From Proteobacteria bacterium ST_bin14 (lineage in GTDB: Bacteria > Pseudomonadota > Alphaproteobacteria > Sphingomonadales > Sphingomonadaceae): 24,899 nucleotides of DNA. Both the position numbers and the translations under genes were made by a program. Shown in pieces: positions 6,325-13,935 of the stretch (positions are counted from its first letter, which is position 1; every line of letters begins with the position of its first letter). The stretch lies in NCBI GenBank assembly GCA_002083655.1, contig MSXR01000012.1, forward strand, positions 1 to 24,899. Reading direction: 5' to 3'. The notes below the pieces were generated by a model, which saw only the letters and a list, made by a program, of their open reading frames with translations, did no database searches and was not told the origin of the DNA.

Positions 6325-8070
6325 ATGGCTTCTTCGCCAAACCCAACGCGCGACGATTTCGCAGCACTTTTGGAAGCAACTCTCGGCGGCGCCGACAGTT
6401 TTGAAGGGCGGGTCGTTAAGGGCACCGTCACCGCAATTGAAAACGACCTTGTCGTCATCGACGTCGGCCTGAAGTCAGAAGGCCGCGTGCCGCTGCGCGA
6501 ATTCGCGCCTGCGCCGGGCCAAAAGGCCGATCTGAAAGTTGGCGACGAAGTCGAAGTCTTCGTTGACCGGGTGGAAAACATCCACGGCGAAGCAATGCTG
6601 TCACGCGACCGCGCCCGCCGCGAAGCCGCATGGGATACGCTGGAAACCGAATTCGCCAAGACTGCCCGTGTCGAAGGCGTCATCTTTGGCCGCGTTAAGG
6701 GCGGCTTCACCGTCGACCTGAACGGTGCCGTGGCGTTCCTGCCCGGCTCGCAAGTCGATATCCGTCCGGTGCGCGATGTTACGCCATTGATGGACATTCC
6801 ACAGCCTTTCCAGATCCTGAAGATGGACCGCAAGCGCGGCAACATCGTCGTGTCGCGCCGCGCCATTCTGGAAGAAACCCGTGCAGAACAGCGTTCGGGC
6901 CTGATCCTGTCGCTGGCCGAGGGCCAGGTGATCGACGGTATCGTCAAGAACATCACCGATTACGGCGCGTTCGTCGATCTGGGCGGCATCGATGGCCTGC
7001 TGCACGTGACGGATCTCAGCTACAAGCGCGTTGGGCATCCTTCGGAAGTGCTTGTCATCGGCGATACCGTGAAGGTGCAGATCATCCGCATCAATAAGGA
7101 CACGCAGCGCATCTCGCTCGGCATGAAGCAGCTTGAGAGTGATCCATGGGATGGCGCGATGGAGAAATACCCGATCGGCGCCAAACTGTCGGGCCGCGTG
7201 ACCAACATCACCGAATATGGTGCATTCGTTGAACTCGAAGCAGGCATCGAAGGCCTGGTCCATGTCAGCGAAATGAGCTGGACCAAGAAGAACGTCCACC
7301 CCGGCAAGATCGTCTCCACTTCGCAGGAAGTCGACGTCATCGTCCTCGAAGTCGATTCGGAAAAGCGTCGCATCTCGCTTGGTCTCAAGCAGGCGATCAG
7401 CAATCCGTGGGAAGCCTTTGCAGAGGCGCACCCGGTTGGCTCAACCGTCGAAGGCGAAGTCAAGAACGCGACCGAATTCGGCCTGTTCATTGGCCTCGAC
7501 AACGATGTCGACGGCATGGTCCATATGTCCGACATCGCCTGGGGCGTTTCGGGTGAGGACGCGCTGAACCTGCACCGTAAGGGTGAAACCGTTCAGGCAA
7601 TCGTGCTCGACATCGATGCCGAAAAGGAGCGCATCTCGCTTGGCATGAAGCAGCTTGAGCGCGGCGCGCCTGCCGTGGCTGGTGCTGCTGGTGGTGCGAC
7701 GGCTGAAGGCGGCGACGCCGGATCACGCCTGAGCAAGAACGCCATCGTCACGGTTACCGTGCTCGAAGTTCGCGATGCGGGCCTTGAAGTGCAAACTGGT
7801 GACGCCGGCGCAACGGGCTTCATCAAGCGGACCGATCTGGGCCGCGACCGTGATGAGCAACGGCCAGAGCGTTTCCAGGTCGGGCAGAAGTTCGATGCGA
7901 TGGTGACGGGCTTTGATCGTTCGAAAAAGCCCACCTTCTCGATCAAGGCGATGCAAATCTCCGAAGAGAAGCAGGCTGTTGCCCAATATGGTTCGTCCGA
8001 TTCGGGCGCATCGCTTGGCGACATTCTGGGCGAGGCGCTCAAGGCACGTTCGGGCGACACCAAGAAGTAA
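6325..8070 (+). CDS. rpsA: 30S ribosomal protein S1
   Basis: S1 is the large mRNA-binding ribosomal protein needed for initiation on structured leaders. The 581-residue product has six S1/OB repeats: two divergent N-terminal ones (about 28-95 and 112-178), then closely similar copies. Each of the latter carries a G-x-V-x-N-I/A-T-x-Y/F-G-A/L-F-V/I core and an R-I-S-L-G-M/L-K-Q end; they lie around 200-268, 285-355 and 372-443. A more divergent sixth repeat follows a Gly/Ala-rich linker (A-G-A-A-G-G-A-T-A-E-G-G). The end S-L-G-D-I-L-G-E-A-L-K is usual in alphaproteobacteria. An intrinsic terminator follows within 20 bases, and ihfB lies beyond it, as in many proteobacteria. Confidence 0.98.
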   Translation: MASSPNPTRDDFAALLEATLGGADSFEGRVVKGTVTAIENDLVVIDVGLKSEGRVPLREFAPAPGQKADLKVGDEVEVFVDRVENIHGEAMLSRDRARREAAWDTLETEFAKTARVEGVIFGRVKGGFTVDLNGAVAFLPGSQVDIRPVRDVTPLMDIPQPFQILKMDRKRGNIVVSRRAILEETRAEQRSGLILSLAEGQVIDGIVKNITDYGAFVDLGGIDGLLHVTDLSYKRVGHPSEVLVIGDTVKVQIIRINKDTQRISLGMKQLESDPWDGAMEKYPIGAKLSGRVTNITEYGAFVELEAGIEGLVHVSEMSWTKKNVHPGKIVSTSQEVDVIVLEVDSEKRRISLGLKQAISNPWEAFAEAHPVGSTVEGEVKNATEFGLFIGLDNDVDGMVHMSDIAWGVSGEDALNLHRKGETVQAIVLDIDAEKERISLGMKQLERGAPAVAGAAGGATAEGGDAGSRLSKNAIVTVTVLEVRDAGLEVQTGDAGATGFIKRTDLGRDRDEQRPERFQVGQKFDAMVTGFDRSKKPTFSIKAMQISEEKQAVAQYGSSDSGASLGDILGEALKARSGDTKK

Positions 8071-8079
8071 GCTACTCAT

Positions 8080-8116
8080 AATGGGGATATGGCACCCGCC
8101 ATATCCCCATTTATTA
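8080..8116 (+). terminator. intrinsic terminator of the rpsA transcript
   Basis: A perfect 12-base stem, ATGGGGATATGG (8081-8092) with CCATATCCCCAT (8099-8110), closes on a 6-base loop. It extends by one A-T pair and is followed by TTATTACT. It starts 10 bases after the rpsA stop, so it separates rpsA from ihfB. Confidence 0.85.
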
Positions 8117-8237
8117 CTCGATCGTGAAATATTGTTACTCGCCGATTATAGCAAACCGCGCAAATCAAGGTTAAGGCCTTGTTTAGACGTGACGATGCGG
8201 GGGCTGCGTTGCGGAAACGCTCTTGGGGGAGAAAACA

Positions 8238-8516
8238 GTGATTCGTTCCGAACTGGTTCAGCGGTTAGTCGAGGAAAATCCTGATCTGACTGCACGTGAC
8301 GTTGAAGCGATCGTCTCGACATTCTTCGATGAAATCTCTGCGCGCCTGGCGGCTGATGGTCGTGTTGAGCTCCGCGGTTTTGGCGCCTTTTCCACCCGCG
8401 CCCGCGATGCCCGCAGTGGCCGCAACCCGCGCACTGGCGAAGTCGTTGCTGTATCGGCAAAGCGCGTCCCCTATTTCAAACCCGGCAAAGAAATGCGCGC
8501 CCGCCTGAACGTGTGA
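8238..8516 (+). CDS. ihfB: integration host factor, beta subunit
   Basis: IHF-beta pairs with IHF-alpha to bend DNA sequence-specifically in recombination, replication and transcription. The 92-residue product has the HU/IHF fold: M/V-I-R-S-E-L-V-Q-R-L, an A-R-D-V-E-A-I-V-S-T-F-F helix, the V-E-L-R-G-F-G-A-F-S strand, the DNA-inserting arm with R-N-P-R-T-G around the key proline, and the final P-Y-F-K-P-G-K-E-M-R. The start is GTG at 8238, with GGGGGAG 7 bases upstream. A TTG at 8223 would put that ribosome-binding site inside the gene and add five atypical residues. It follows rpsA behind a terminator, so it needs its own promoter in 8117-8225. Confidence 0.95.
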   Translation: MIRSELVQRLVEENPDLTARDVEAIVSTFFDEISARLAADGRVELRGFGAFSTRARDARSGRNPRTGEVVAVSAKRVPYFKPGKEMRARLNV

Positions 8517-8653
8517 CCGTGCGGGGGTGAAGCGGCAGGGTAGCGCCTCATCGGTAATGTGGTGCGCCTAGCGCATGCCGCCCTCACCATCTTGCCAATG
8601 AAATGCGCAATCGGCTTGACGCGCGCGCCGTGTTGCTCTTGCGTAGGGCAAAG

Positions 8654-8737
8654 GCGGACGTGGCGAAATCGGTAGACGCAGGGGACTTAAAATCCCCCTC
8701 CTCTGGAGTGCGGGTTCGAGTCCCGCCGTCCGCACCA
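8654..8737 (+). tRNA. tRNA-Leu (anticodon UAA)
   Basis: A complete 84-base class II tRNA. GCGGACG pairs with CGTCCGC. The anticodon loop CTTAAAA, with TAA, sits in a GGGGA/TCCCC stem. There is a long variable arm (CTCCTCTGGAG), the T loop has GGTTCGAGTCC, and CCA is encoded. It decodes UUA and UUG. It lies 137 bases after ihfB. A small GC-only hairpin (CCCCC-ATC-GGGGG) immediately after it has no T run. Confidence 0.97.
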
Positions 8738-8928
8738 CCACCCCCATCGGGGGGCTGGCATCACAACAACGCAGATATGCTGATAACCGCCACCGCCGCC
8801 GCCACCACCTGGGCAGGTGCTGGAGGGGCAGTGTGCGGCCATCGGCATGTGTAAAACTAAGGGCCCATCGCCGCCTCAGGTAACGCCCAACAGGGCGGGC
8901 CTTTCAGCAGCCAATTGCCGGATGCGAT

Positions 8929-9258
8929 TTACTTTTCGCTGTCGTCCTTCACGCCAATGACGGGGACGTCGATGGTCGCTTTTTGCGTTTCGACCTTTGG
9001 CACGACGACCGTCGTCTTGGCGGTGCCCACCACGATTTCCTTCGATTTCATATCCACTTCAGGCAGCTCATCGCCCTTTGCGCTAACAGCGACCGTCGGC
9101 AGTGCGCCGCCCGAAACATCGGCGCTCCAAAATCCCGTTGCGAACAGGAAACCAACAATCAGGGCAATGACCAGCAAGATGCCGCCAATGATGACGCCGC
9201 CATTGCTGCGCCGTTCAACCACCGTGGTGGTGCCTTCAGAATTCGGGTAATCAGCCAT
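8929..9258 (-). CDS. hypothetical single-pass membrane protein
   Basis: The 109-residue product has a polar N-terminus (M-A-D-Y-P-N-S-E-G-T-T-T-V-V-E-R-R). One strong hydrophobic helix follows, about residues 21-43 (G-G-V-I-I-G-G-I-L-L-V-I-A-L-I-V-G-F-L-F-A-T). The rest is a hydrophilic, Val/Lys-rich domain with repeated short V-V-V and D-V-P stretches. The positive residues before the helix suggest an N-in, C-out topology with the C-terminal part in the periplasm. The start at 9258 is preferred over the ATG at 9273 because a GGAG lies 9 bases before it and overlaps the earlier ATG. No domain is recognised. It is followed on the window's left by about 190 gene-free bases up to tRNA-Leu. Confidence 0.7.
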   Translation of the reverse strand: MADYPNSEGTTTVVERRSNGGVIIGGILLVIALIVGFLFATGFWSADVSGGALPTVAVSAKGDELPEVDMKSKEIVVGTAKTTVVVPKVETQKATIDVPVIGVKDDSEK

Positions 9259-9351
9259 TTTATTGTGCTCCATCAATGTGGGGCACGAACTCACCGGCTT
9301 TCGAATTGTTTCAGCAAGATTGTCGTTCGACGGATAAGGGCGCCCTGCCCC

Positions 9352-10131
9352 CTAAACCGCATAGCCCGGATTATGCCGATCGAGCTTGCGCAGCAGCGCC
9401 GGCCAAGCCAGCCCCTGTGCCAGCATCGCCATGCCTGCGCCCGACGATTGCTCCTCCACCTTATGCTCCACCCCCTGTGGCGGGTTGTGCAGGCCAGTGC
9501 GGCCGGCGCTCAGCATATGCACCTGCGCCTCACATGCGCGTTCCAGAAAATAGAGCCGCAGAAATGCCTGTGCCACTGTCTCCCCCACCGCCAGCGTGCC
9601 GTGGTTGCGCAGGATCATCGTGTGCTTGGTGCCGAGATCCTCCACCAGCCGTTCGCGTTCTTCCAGCTCGGTCGCGATGCCTTCATACTCGTGATAGGCA
9701 ACGTCGTGCCCCGCGATCATCGATGTCTGGGTGTGCCGCAGCAGGCCGTCGGCCATCGCCGACACCGCCTGACCATAAGGCGTGTGGAGATGCATGACCG
9801 CGCCTGCATCCTCGCGCGCCATATGGATTGCGGAGTGGATAACGAAACCGGCGCGGTTCACCGGCGCGGGCGTATCATCCACCTTATTGCCATCGACATC
9901 GATTTTGACGAGCGCGCTCGCGGTCATTTCTTCGAACATATGGGTATAGGGGTTGATCAGAAAATGATGCTCCGGCCCCGGCACGCGCGCAGACAGATGC
10001 GTGAAGATCAGATCGTCCCAGCCATACATAGCGACCAGCCGATAAGCGGCGGCAAGGTCCACGCGCGCCTGCCATTCCTCGGTCGAACAACGATCACGGA
10101 TTGTTTCGGCGGGCTTCAGGGCGGTGGCCAT
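9352..10131 (-). CDS. class II aldolase/adducin family protein
   Basis: The 259-residue product has the class II aldolase head-domain layout. It begins with R-V-D-L-A-A-A-Y-R-L-V-A-M-Y-G-W-D-D-L-I-F-T-H-L-S-A-R, then H-H-F-L-I-N-P. H-S-A-I-H and V-M-H-L-H-T-P-Y-G-Q-A-V-S hold the metal-binding histidines, and L-R-N-H-G-T-L-A-V-G supplies another. Family members are zinc-dependent sugar-phosphate aldolases or epimerases; this adducin-like subgroup is usually annotated without a known substrate. The ATG at 10131 has GGAG 8 bases upstream. It is divergent from the PHA genes, sharing 10132-10261 with them, so coregulation is possible. The longer frame extending to 10641 is a shadow of the PhaE-like gene. 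Confidence 0.88.
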   Translation of the reverse strand: MATALKPAETIRDRCSTEEWQARVDLAAAYRLVAMYGWDDLIFTHLSARVPGPEHHFLINPYTHMFEEMTASALVKIDVDGNKVDDTPAPVNRAGFVIHSAIHMAREDAGAVMHLHTPYGQAVSAMADGLLRHTQTSMIAGHDVAYHEYEGIATELEERERLVEDLGTKHTMILRNHGTLAVGETVAQAFLRLYFLERACEAQVHMLSAGRTGLHNPPQGVEHKVEEQSSGAGMAMLAQGLAWPALLRKLDRHNPGYAV

Positions 10132-10157
10132 CGTCAAGTCTCCTGGCATCATCATCG

Positions 10158-10187
10158 GTTGCGCTGCAGCATATGTTGCGCAGCATA
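10158..10187. promoter_or_regulatory. TGC-rich tandem repeat between the aldolase and PHA genes
   Basis: Two imperfect direct copies, GTTGCGCTGCAGCATA and GTTGCGCAGCATAA, lie back to back in the divergent intergenic region. PHA regulators of the PhaR type are known to prefer TGC-rich DNA. An operator for the PHA genes or the aldolase is therefore a reasonable guess, not shown. Confidence 0.35.
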
Positions 10188-10261
10188 AATTGGCACGCAT
10201 GCAGACAATAGCACCCCAAACGCCGCTTGACGAGCCGACTCCGCGGGTGAAGTATGCACCC

Positions 10262-10654
10262 ATGGCTGGTCCTTCTCCCGTTGATCCTGCGTCGCTGTTC
10301 CGCGAAATGCTTGGCCAATGGGAAGCGATGGCCAATGAATTTGGCGGCAACCTGATGAAAAGCGGGGAATTTACCCGCGTGATGCATGGGGCCAACGCCG
10401 CCAATATGAAATTGAAGGAAGCCCGCGCCGACATGATGGAGCGCGCGCTTGATGCGGCGAACATGCCGACCAAGGCCGAAGTTGCCGATCTTTCTGCCCG
10501 TCTGCACCGAATCGAATCGACCGTTGATCGGATCGAGGCGATGATGGCCGCGCAAACCGGCCAATCGACCATTCCGAACAGGCCAAAACCAAAGCGCACG
10601 CGTACGGCGCCTGAAAAACCCGGCGCTAAAACGACCAGCAAGGCGACCGGGTGA
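10262..10654 (+). CDS. short PhaE-like PHA synthase subunit
   Basis: The product is 130 residues from ATG 10262 (GGTGAAG about 9 bases upstream); an ATG at 10199 would give 151. It starts P-S-P-V-D-P-A-S-L-F-R-E-M-L-G-Q-W-E and continues as amphipathic helices. It then has the segment N-M-P-T-K-A-E-V-A-D-L-S-A-R-L-H-R-I-E-S, which resembles the P-T-x-x-E-V-D-x-L-x-x-R-L-x-x-L-E end of PhaE (and PhaR) subunits. The tail is Lys/Pro/Thr-rich and basic. PhaE pairs with class III PhaC to make the active polyhydroxyalkanoate synthase at granule surfaces. Known PhaE proteins are about 350 residues, so this is a much reduced version. Its stop overlaps the GTG of phaC. A phasin-like granule protein is the alternative. 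Confidence 0.6.
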   Translation: MAGPSPVDPASLFREMLGQWEAMANEFGGNLMKSGEFTRVMHGANAANMKLKEARADMMERALDAANMPTKAEVADLSARLHRIESTVDRIEAMMAAQTGQSTIPNRPKPKRTRTAPEKPGAKTTSKATG

Positions 10655-11751
10655 ACGATACGACGCGCACTGCTGAAGCTCCGGGGGCGGCACAGGCGGG
10701 AATTGTCGAGCAGGCCCGTGTCGAATTTGATCGTGCGCTGAAACGCAACATCAAGGGCCTGGGCTATTTCATGTCGTCCGCCCCAGTGCTGGGCGCGAGC
10801 CCCAAGGACCGGTTGATCCAGCGCGGGACGATGAACTTATATCACTATCGGCCGATGTCGGACGAGGTGTACCGCGTCCCCTTGTTGCTGGTGATGGCCA
10901 CCACCAATCGCGGCTATATTTTCGATATGGTGCCGGGGCAAAGCCTGGTCGAATATCTGCTGCGGGCCGGGTATGACGTATTCATGCTCGATTGGGAGGC
11001 GCCGCGCGCCGACGAAAAAGACCTGGGCATCGCCGATTACGTGCTCGATTTCCTGCCAACCGCCATCGCGCGGGTGCAACAGGAAACCGGCGAGGAGGAT
11101 TTCACGCTGGTCGGCTATTGCTTTGGCGGGGCGCTGTCAGTGTTATGGGCGGGGCTACATCCCGAAGCACCGATGAAAAATCTGGTGTGCTTCACCACGC
11201 CCATCGACTTTTCGAAAATGGAGATGTTTCAGGCCTGGTCTGACAAGCGGTTTTTCGACGTTGACCGGCTGGTCGACACGTTTGGCAATTGCCCTGGCGA
11301 TTATCTGTACACCGCGTTCGACATGCTGCGCCCCGGCGCGCGGCTGGTCGCCAATTTCAAGCTGTACGACAATATGTGGAACGACGAATTCGTGAAATCC
11401 TACCGCATGTTTGATCGCTGGGCAGCGGATATTTTGCCGCTGGCGGGCGAATATTTCCGCGAAACCACCAAGCAGCTGATGTGGGATAACGAGCTGTATC
11501 ATGGCACAATGACGGTCGCGGGGCGTAAGGTTGATCTGGGGGCGATCACCGTGCCGTTCCTGCACGTCACCGCGCAACATGATCATATCGTCCCGTCCGC
11601 CGCTTCCGCTCCGCTCATTGAGATGATCGGTTCTGCCGACAAGGAAGCCGTGGAGTTGAAGGGCGGTCACGTCAGCCTGGTTGCCGGCGGCAATGCGATC
11701 AAGCGGCTTTGGCCCAAATTGACAGACTGGCTTTCGGAGCGTTCGACATGA
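10651..11751 (+). CDS. phaC: class III-type poly(R)-hydroxyalkanoate synthase subunit PhaC
   Basis: PhaC polymerises hydroxyacyl-CoA into PHA storage polyester. The 366-residue length fits class III (about 355) rather than class I (about 590). The lipase-like box is G-Y-C157-F-G-G, with the catalytic Cys replacing Ser. Asp311 in Q-H-D-H-I-V-P and His340 in K-G-G-H-V-S complete the triad, at spacing close to the Allochromatium enzyme. Other family stretches are N-R-G-Y-I-F-D, S-L-V-E-Y-L-L-R-A-G-Y-D-V-F and L-D-W-E-A-P. The GTG start overlaps the preceding stop as GTGA, and the stop overlaps the next gene as ATGA. Translation of all three is probably coupled. Confidence 0.92.
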   Translation: MNDTTRTAEAPGAAQAGIVEQARVEFDRALKRNIKGLGYFMSSAPVLGASPKDRLIQRGTMNLYHYRPMSDEVYRVPLLLVMATTNRGYIFDMVPGQSLVEYLLRAGYDVFMLDWEAPRADEKDLGIADYVLDFLPTAIARVQQETGEEDFTLVGYCFGGALSVLWAGLHPEAPMKNLVCFTTPIDFSKMEMFQAWSDKRFFDVDRLVDTFGNCPGDYLYTAFDMLRPGARLVANFKLYDNMWNDEFVKSYRMFDRWAADILPLAGEYFRETTKQLMWDNELYHGTMTVAGRKVDLGAITVPFLHVTAQHDHIVPSAASAPLIEMIGSADKEAVELKGGHVSLVAGGNAIKRLWPKLTDWLSERST

Positions 11752-12284
11752 GCCACAGCATCCGCCGCTTTGCGGCAAGTGATGAGGCGGCAATGCTCGC
11801 CTTTACGAATAGCCTGCCTGAGCATGACCTGCTGTTCCTCAGCCGCGACGTGCAGCATCCCCGCGTAGTGGAGGCGTGGGCAGCAGCCATTGGTGAGGGC
11901 ACGATCGACAGCCTTGTGGCCGAAGACGACGGCCAGATTGTCGGCACCGCCGCCCTTGTCCGCGATCCGCTCGGCTGGAGCCCGCATGTCGGCGAAGTGC
12001 GTCTGCTTGTCTCGCCAGACCGGCGCGGCGCTGGATTGGGCCGCGATTTGCTGGAAGCAATTTTTGCAATCGCACATGCGCATGGCGCAACCAAGCTGGT
12101 CGCGCAGATGACGCCGGACCAGACCGGATCAGTCAATTTGTTCGAATCGCTCGGTTTCAGGGGCGAAGCCATGCTGCGCGACCATGTTTGCGACCGTTCC
12201 GGGCAATTTCATGACTTAGTGATACTCAGTTTACGCTTGGGCGCGATCGCCGCGAGTCACCAAGCGTTCGGTTGGACCGAATGA
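11748..12284 (+). CDS. GNAT-family N-acetyltransferase
   Basis: The 178-residue product shows the GNAT fold. A strand-rich N-terminal half contains I-V-G-T-A-A-L-V, then motif A V-G-E-V-R-L-L-V-S-P with the acetyl-CoA-binding loop R-R-G-A-G-L-G (residues 92-98). Motif B follows with S-V-N-L-F-E-S-L-G-F-R-G-E-A. The acceptor substrate cannot be predicted. It begins inside the stop of phaC (ATGA overlap), so it is translated with the PHA synthase. This is unusual enough to suggest a link, such as modification of a granule protein, but chance operon membership is equally possible. Confidence 0.85.
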   Translation: MSHSIRRFAASDEAAMLAFTNSLPEHDLLFLSRDVQHPRVVEAWAAAIGEGTIDSLVAEDDGQIVGTAALVRDPLGWSPHVGEVRLLVSPDRRGAGLGRDLLEAIFAIAHAHGATKLVAQMTPDQTGSVNLFESLGFRGEAMLRDHVCDRSGQFHDLVILSLRLGAIAASHQAFGWTE

Positions 12285-12333
12285 ACAATAGAAGAAGCGG
12301 GGCATTGATCCCCGGACGACAGGAGACACGATC

Positions 12334-13131
12334 ATGGCTACCCAGTTTCACCCCTCGGCAGATGCAAGCCCGCCCTCGCTGCTGCTAGCGCTCACAGAGC
12401 TGCCGCGCGCAATATCGGAACTTGTTTCCCTTGCCCCCGCGGCCCCATTGCTGGCAATGGCCAAGCGCGGCGACGGCCACCCGGTGATGGTGCTGCCAGG
12501 GTTTGTGACCAGCGACATTTCGACAACGTTGCTGCGCCGTTTTCTGACCGGCCTTGGCTATCACACCCATGCCTGGGAACTTGGCCGCAATCTGGGCCCA
12601 AAGGCAATCGGCTGGGAAGGCGAGAAGCTGATCGCCCGACTGGACGAAATCCACCATGAAACGGGCAAGCGCGTCAGCCTGATCGGCTGGAGCCTGGGCG
12701 GCGTGATGGCACGCCAGCTCTCACGCCGGTTGCCCGATGCGGTGCGCCAGGTCATCTCCCTCGGCTCGCCCTTTGCCGGCACGCCAAAGGCGACCAACGT
12801 GTGGCGCGCCTATGAAATGCTGACGGGGCAAAAGATTGACGATCACGACACGCGCGAGCAGCTGCGCGAAAGTGCGACGCCCCCGCCGGTGCCCTCCACC
12901 GCGATCTACACCAAAGAAGACGGCATCGTCGCCTGGCAGAACTGCGTCGAACCCAAGGGCGCCGAAACGGATAACATCGAAGTCCATGGCAGCCATTGCG
13001 GCTTGGGCGTCAACCCCGCGGTCCTCTATGCCGTCGCGGACCGGCTGGCACAGGATGAGGGCGATTGGCACCCGTTCGAACGCAAAAGCGGGCTGCGGCC
13101 ATTGGTATATCCGTTTGCGGGGCATGCCTGA
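12334..13131 (+). CDS. alpha/beta hydrolase (lipase-like)
   Basis: The 265-residue product has a P-V-M-V-L-P-G-F oxyanion strand, then L-I-G-W-S120-L-G-G, the nucleophile elbow with a serine. H-G-S-H-C-G-L near the end probably gives the catalytic His, and a D-E/E-D-G-I-V region can supply the acid. The 49 bases before it contain AGGAGA just upstream of the ATG. No signal peptide is visible, so it is probably cytoplasmic. It follows the PHA cluster on the same strand, so an intracellular thioesterase, depolymerase-like or lipase role on PHA or acyl substrates is plausible; the sequence alone does not decide. Confidence 0.82.
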   Translation: MATQFHPSADASPPSLLLALTELPRAISELVSLAPAAPLLAMAKRGDGHPVMVLPGFVTSDISTTLLRRFLTGLGYHTHAWELGRNLGPKAIGWEGEKLIARLDEIHHETGKRVSLIGWSLGGVMARQLSRRLPDAVRQVISLGSPFAGTPKATNVWRAYEMLTGQKIDDHDTREQLRESATPPPVPSTAIYTKEDGIVAWQNCVEPKGAETDNIEVHGSHCGLGVNPAVLYAVADRLAQDEGDWHPFERKSGLRPLVYPFAGHA

Positions 13132-13202
13132 TCGGTTGTTATACCGGCCATTGGCAGGGCGAGTGATGTGCTGAATCTGGGCTGGGGTGGCTGTAGCCCA
13201 CC

Positions 13203-13676
13203 TTATCCCACAGCATCTCCGCCATCCCGCCAGCGATCTGCCGCGTCAGCATCGCCCGCGCGCGGCTGCACCCAGCGCGCCACCTCACCGCGTACTTCGC
13301 GCTTCCAAAATGGCGCATCGGTTTTCAGCCGATCGATCAGGAACGCGCAGGCATCTAGCGCGGCCGCCCGGTGCGGCGCTGCCGTGCCGACGAACACCAC
13401 CCGGTCCCCCGGCACCATTGGCCCTACCCGGTGGACGATATAAGCGGCCAGCAAGCCCCAGCGCGCAGCGGCCTGCACCGCCAGATCGTTCAATGCGGCC
13501 TCCGTCGCGCCGGGATAATGCTCCAGCTCCAGCATCGTCACCCCGTCATCACCGCGCACCAGCCCGGTAAAGCTCGCCACGCCGCCTGCGCCCAATACTT
13601 CCAGCAATGCCAGTTCAGTGGCGATATCGATTGGCCCCGTCTGCACGCGCGCGCCGACCTTCGTTTGCTGGCTCAT
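13203..13676 (-). CDS. moaE: molybdopterin synthase catalytic subunit MoaE
   Basis: MoaE, with MoaD, adds the dithiolene sulfurs to precursor Z (cPMP) in molybdenum cofactor synthesis. The 157-residue product carries G-A-x-x-x-F-T-G-L-V-R (residues 31-41, G-V-A-S-F-T-G), L-E-L-E-H-Y-P-G, I-V-H-R-V-G near 80-85, and the catalytic segment R-L-K118-T-D-A-P-F-W-K125-R-E. The C-terminal 20 residues are Asp/Arg/Ala-rich and probably disordered. Its ATG overlaps the stop of moaD by 4 bases. The 71-base gap to the convergent hydrolase gene shows no clear terminator. Confidence 0.95.
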   Translation of the reverse strand: MSQQTKVGARVQTGPIDIATELALLEVLGAGGVASFTGLVRGDDGVTMLELEHYPGATEAALNDLAVQAAARWGLLAAYIVHRVGPMVPGDRVVFVGTAAPHRAAALDACAFLIDRLKTDAPFWKREVRGEVARWVQPRAGDADAADRWRDGGDAVG

Positions 13677-13930
13677 CCGCCCGTCACCGGCGGGAAAATC
13701 GCAATCTCGCGCGCACCCGCAATTGGTGCATCAAGCTGCACGAAACGTTGGTCGATTGCCGCGCGTAACCTGCTGCGATCGGCAAGGGCGCCGGCATGGC
13801 CCTCGCTTGTCGTCGCCAGCCAATCGATCAGGCCGGCGACGTCTGCCACCCCGGCAGGCGGCGTAACGCGTTCGTGCCCGACGCCAATCTGTTCGCGTAC
13901 CCAGGCAAAATACAGCATCTCAATCGCCAC
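13673..13930 (-). CDS. moaD: molybdopterin synthase sulfur carrier subunit MoaD
   Basis: MoaD is the ubiquitin-fold carrier whose C-terminal glycine is thiocarboxylated. The product ends with the required Gly-Gly (P-P-V-T-G-G) directly before the stop and begins with L-Y-F-A-W-V-R-E-Q-I-G, typical of the family. With a GTG start at 13930 it has 85 residues. This start sits 5 bases after the pgsA stop, with a GGA-containing site inside the end of pgsA. An ATG at 13918 would give 81 residues and is the alternative. The overlap with moaE supports a pgsA-moaD-moaE transcript. Confidence 0.9.
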   Translation of the reverse strand: MAIEMLYFAWVREQIGVGHERVTPPAGVADVAGLIDWLATTSEGHAGALADRSRLRAAIDQRFVQLDAPIAGAREIAIFPPVTGG

Positions 13931-13935
13931 GGCGG

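Noticed and set aside
8812..8900. Low-complexity GCC/ACC triplets and a GCCC-AACA-GGGC hairpin after tRNA-Leu
   Set aside because: The hairpin stem is short with no clear T run on either strand, and the triplets are ordinary in high-GC DNA.
8983..10188. 401-codon plus-strand frame opposite the aldolase
   Set aside because: His/Arg-rich with no domain; the minus strand has the class II aldolase motifs and a ribosome-binding site.
10132..10641. Long N-terminal extension of the aldolase frame
   Set aside because: It is antisense to the PhaE-like gene, and a good ribosome-binding site marks the start at 10131.
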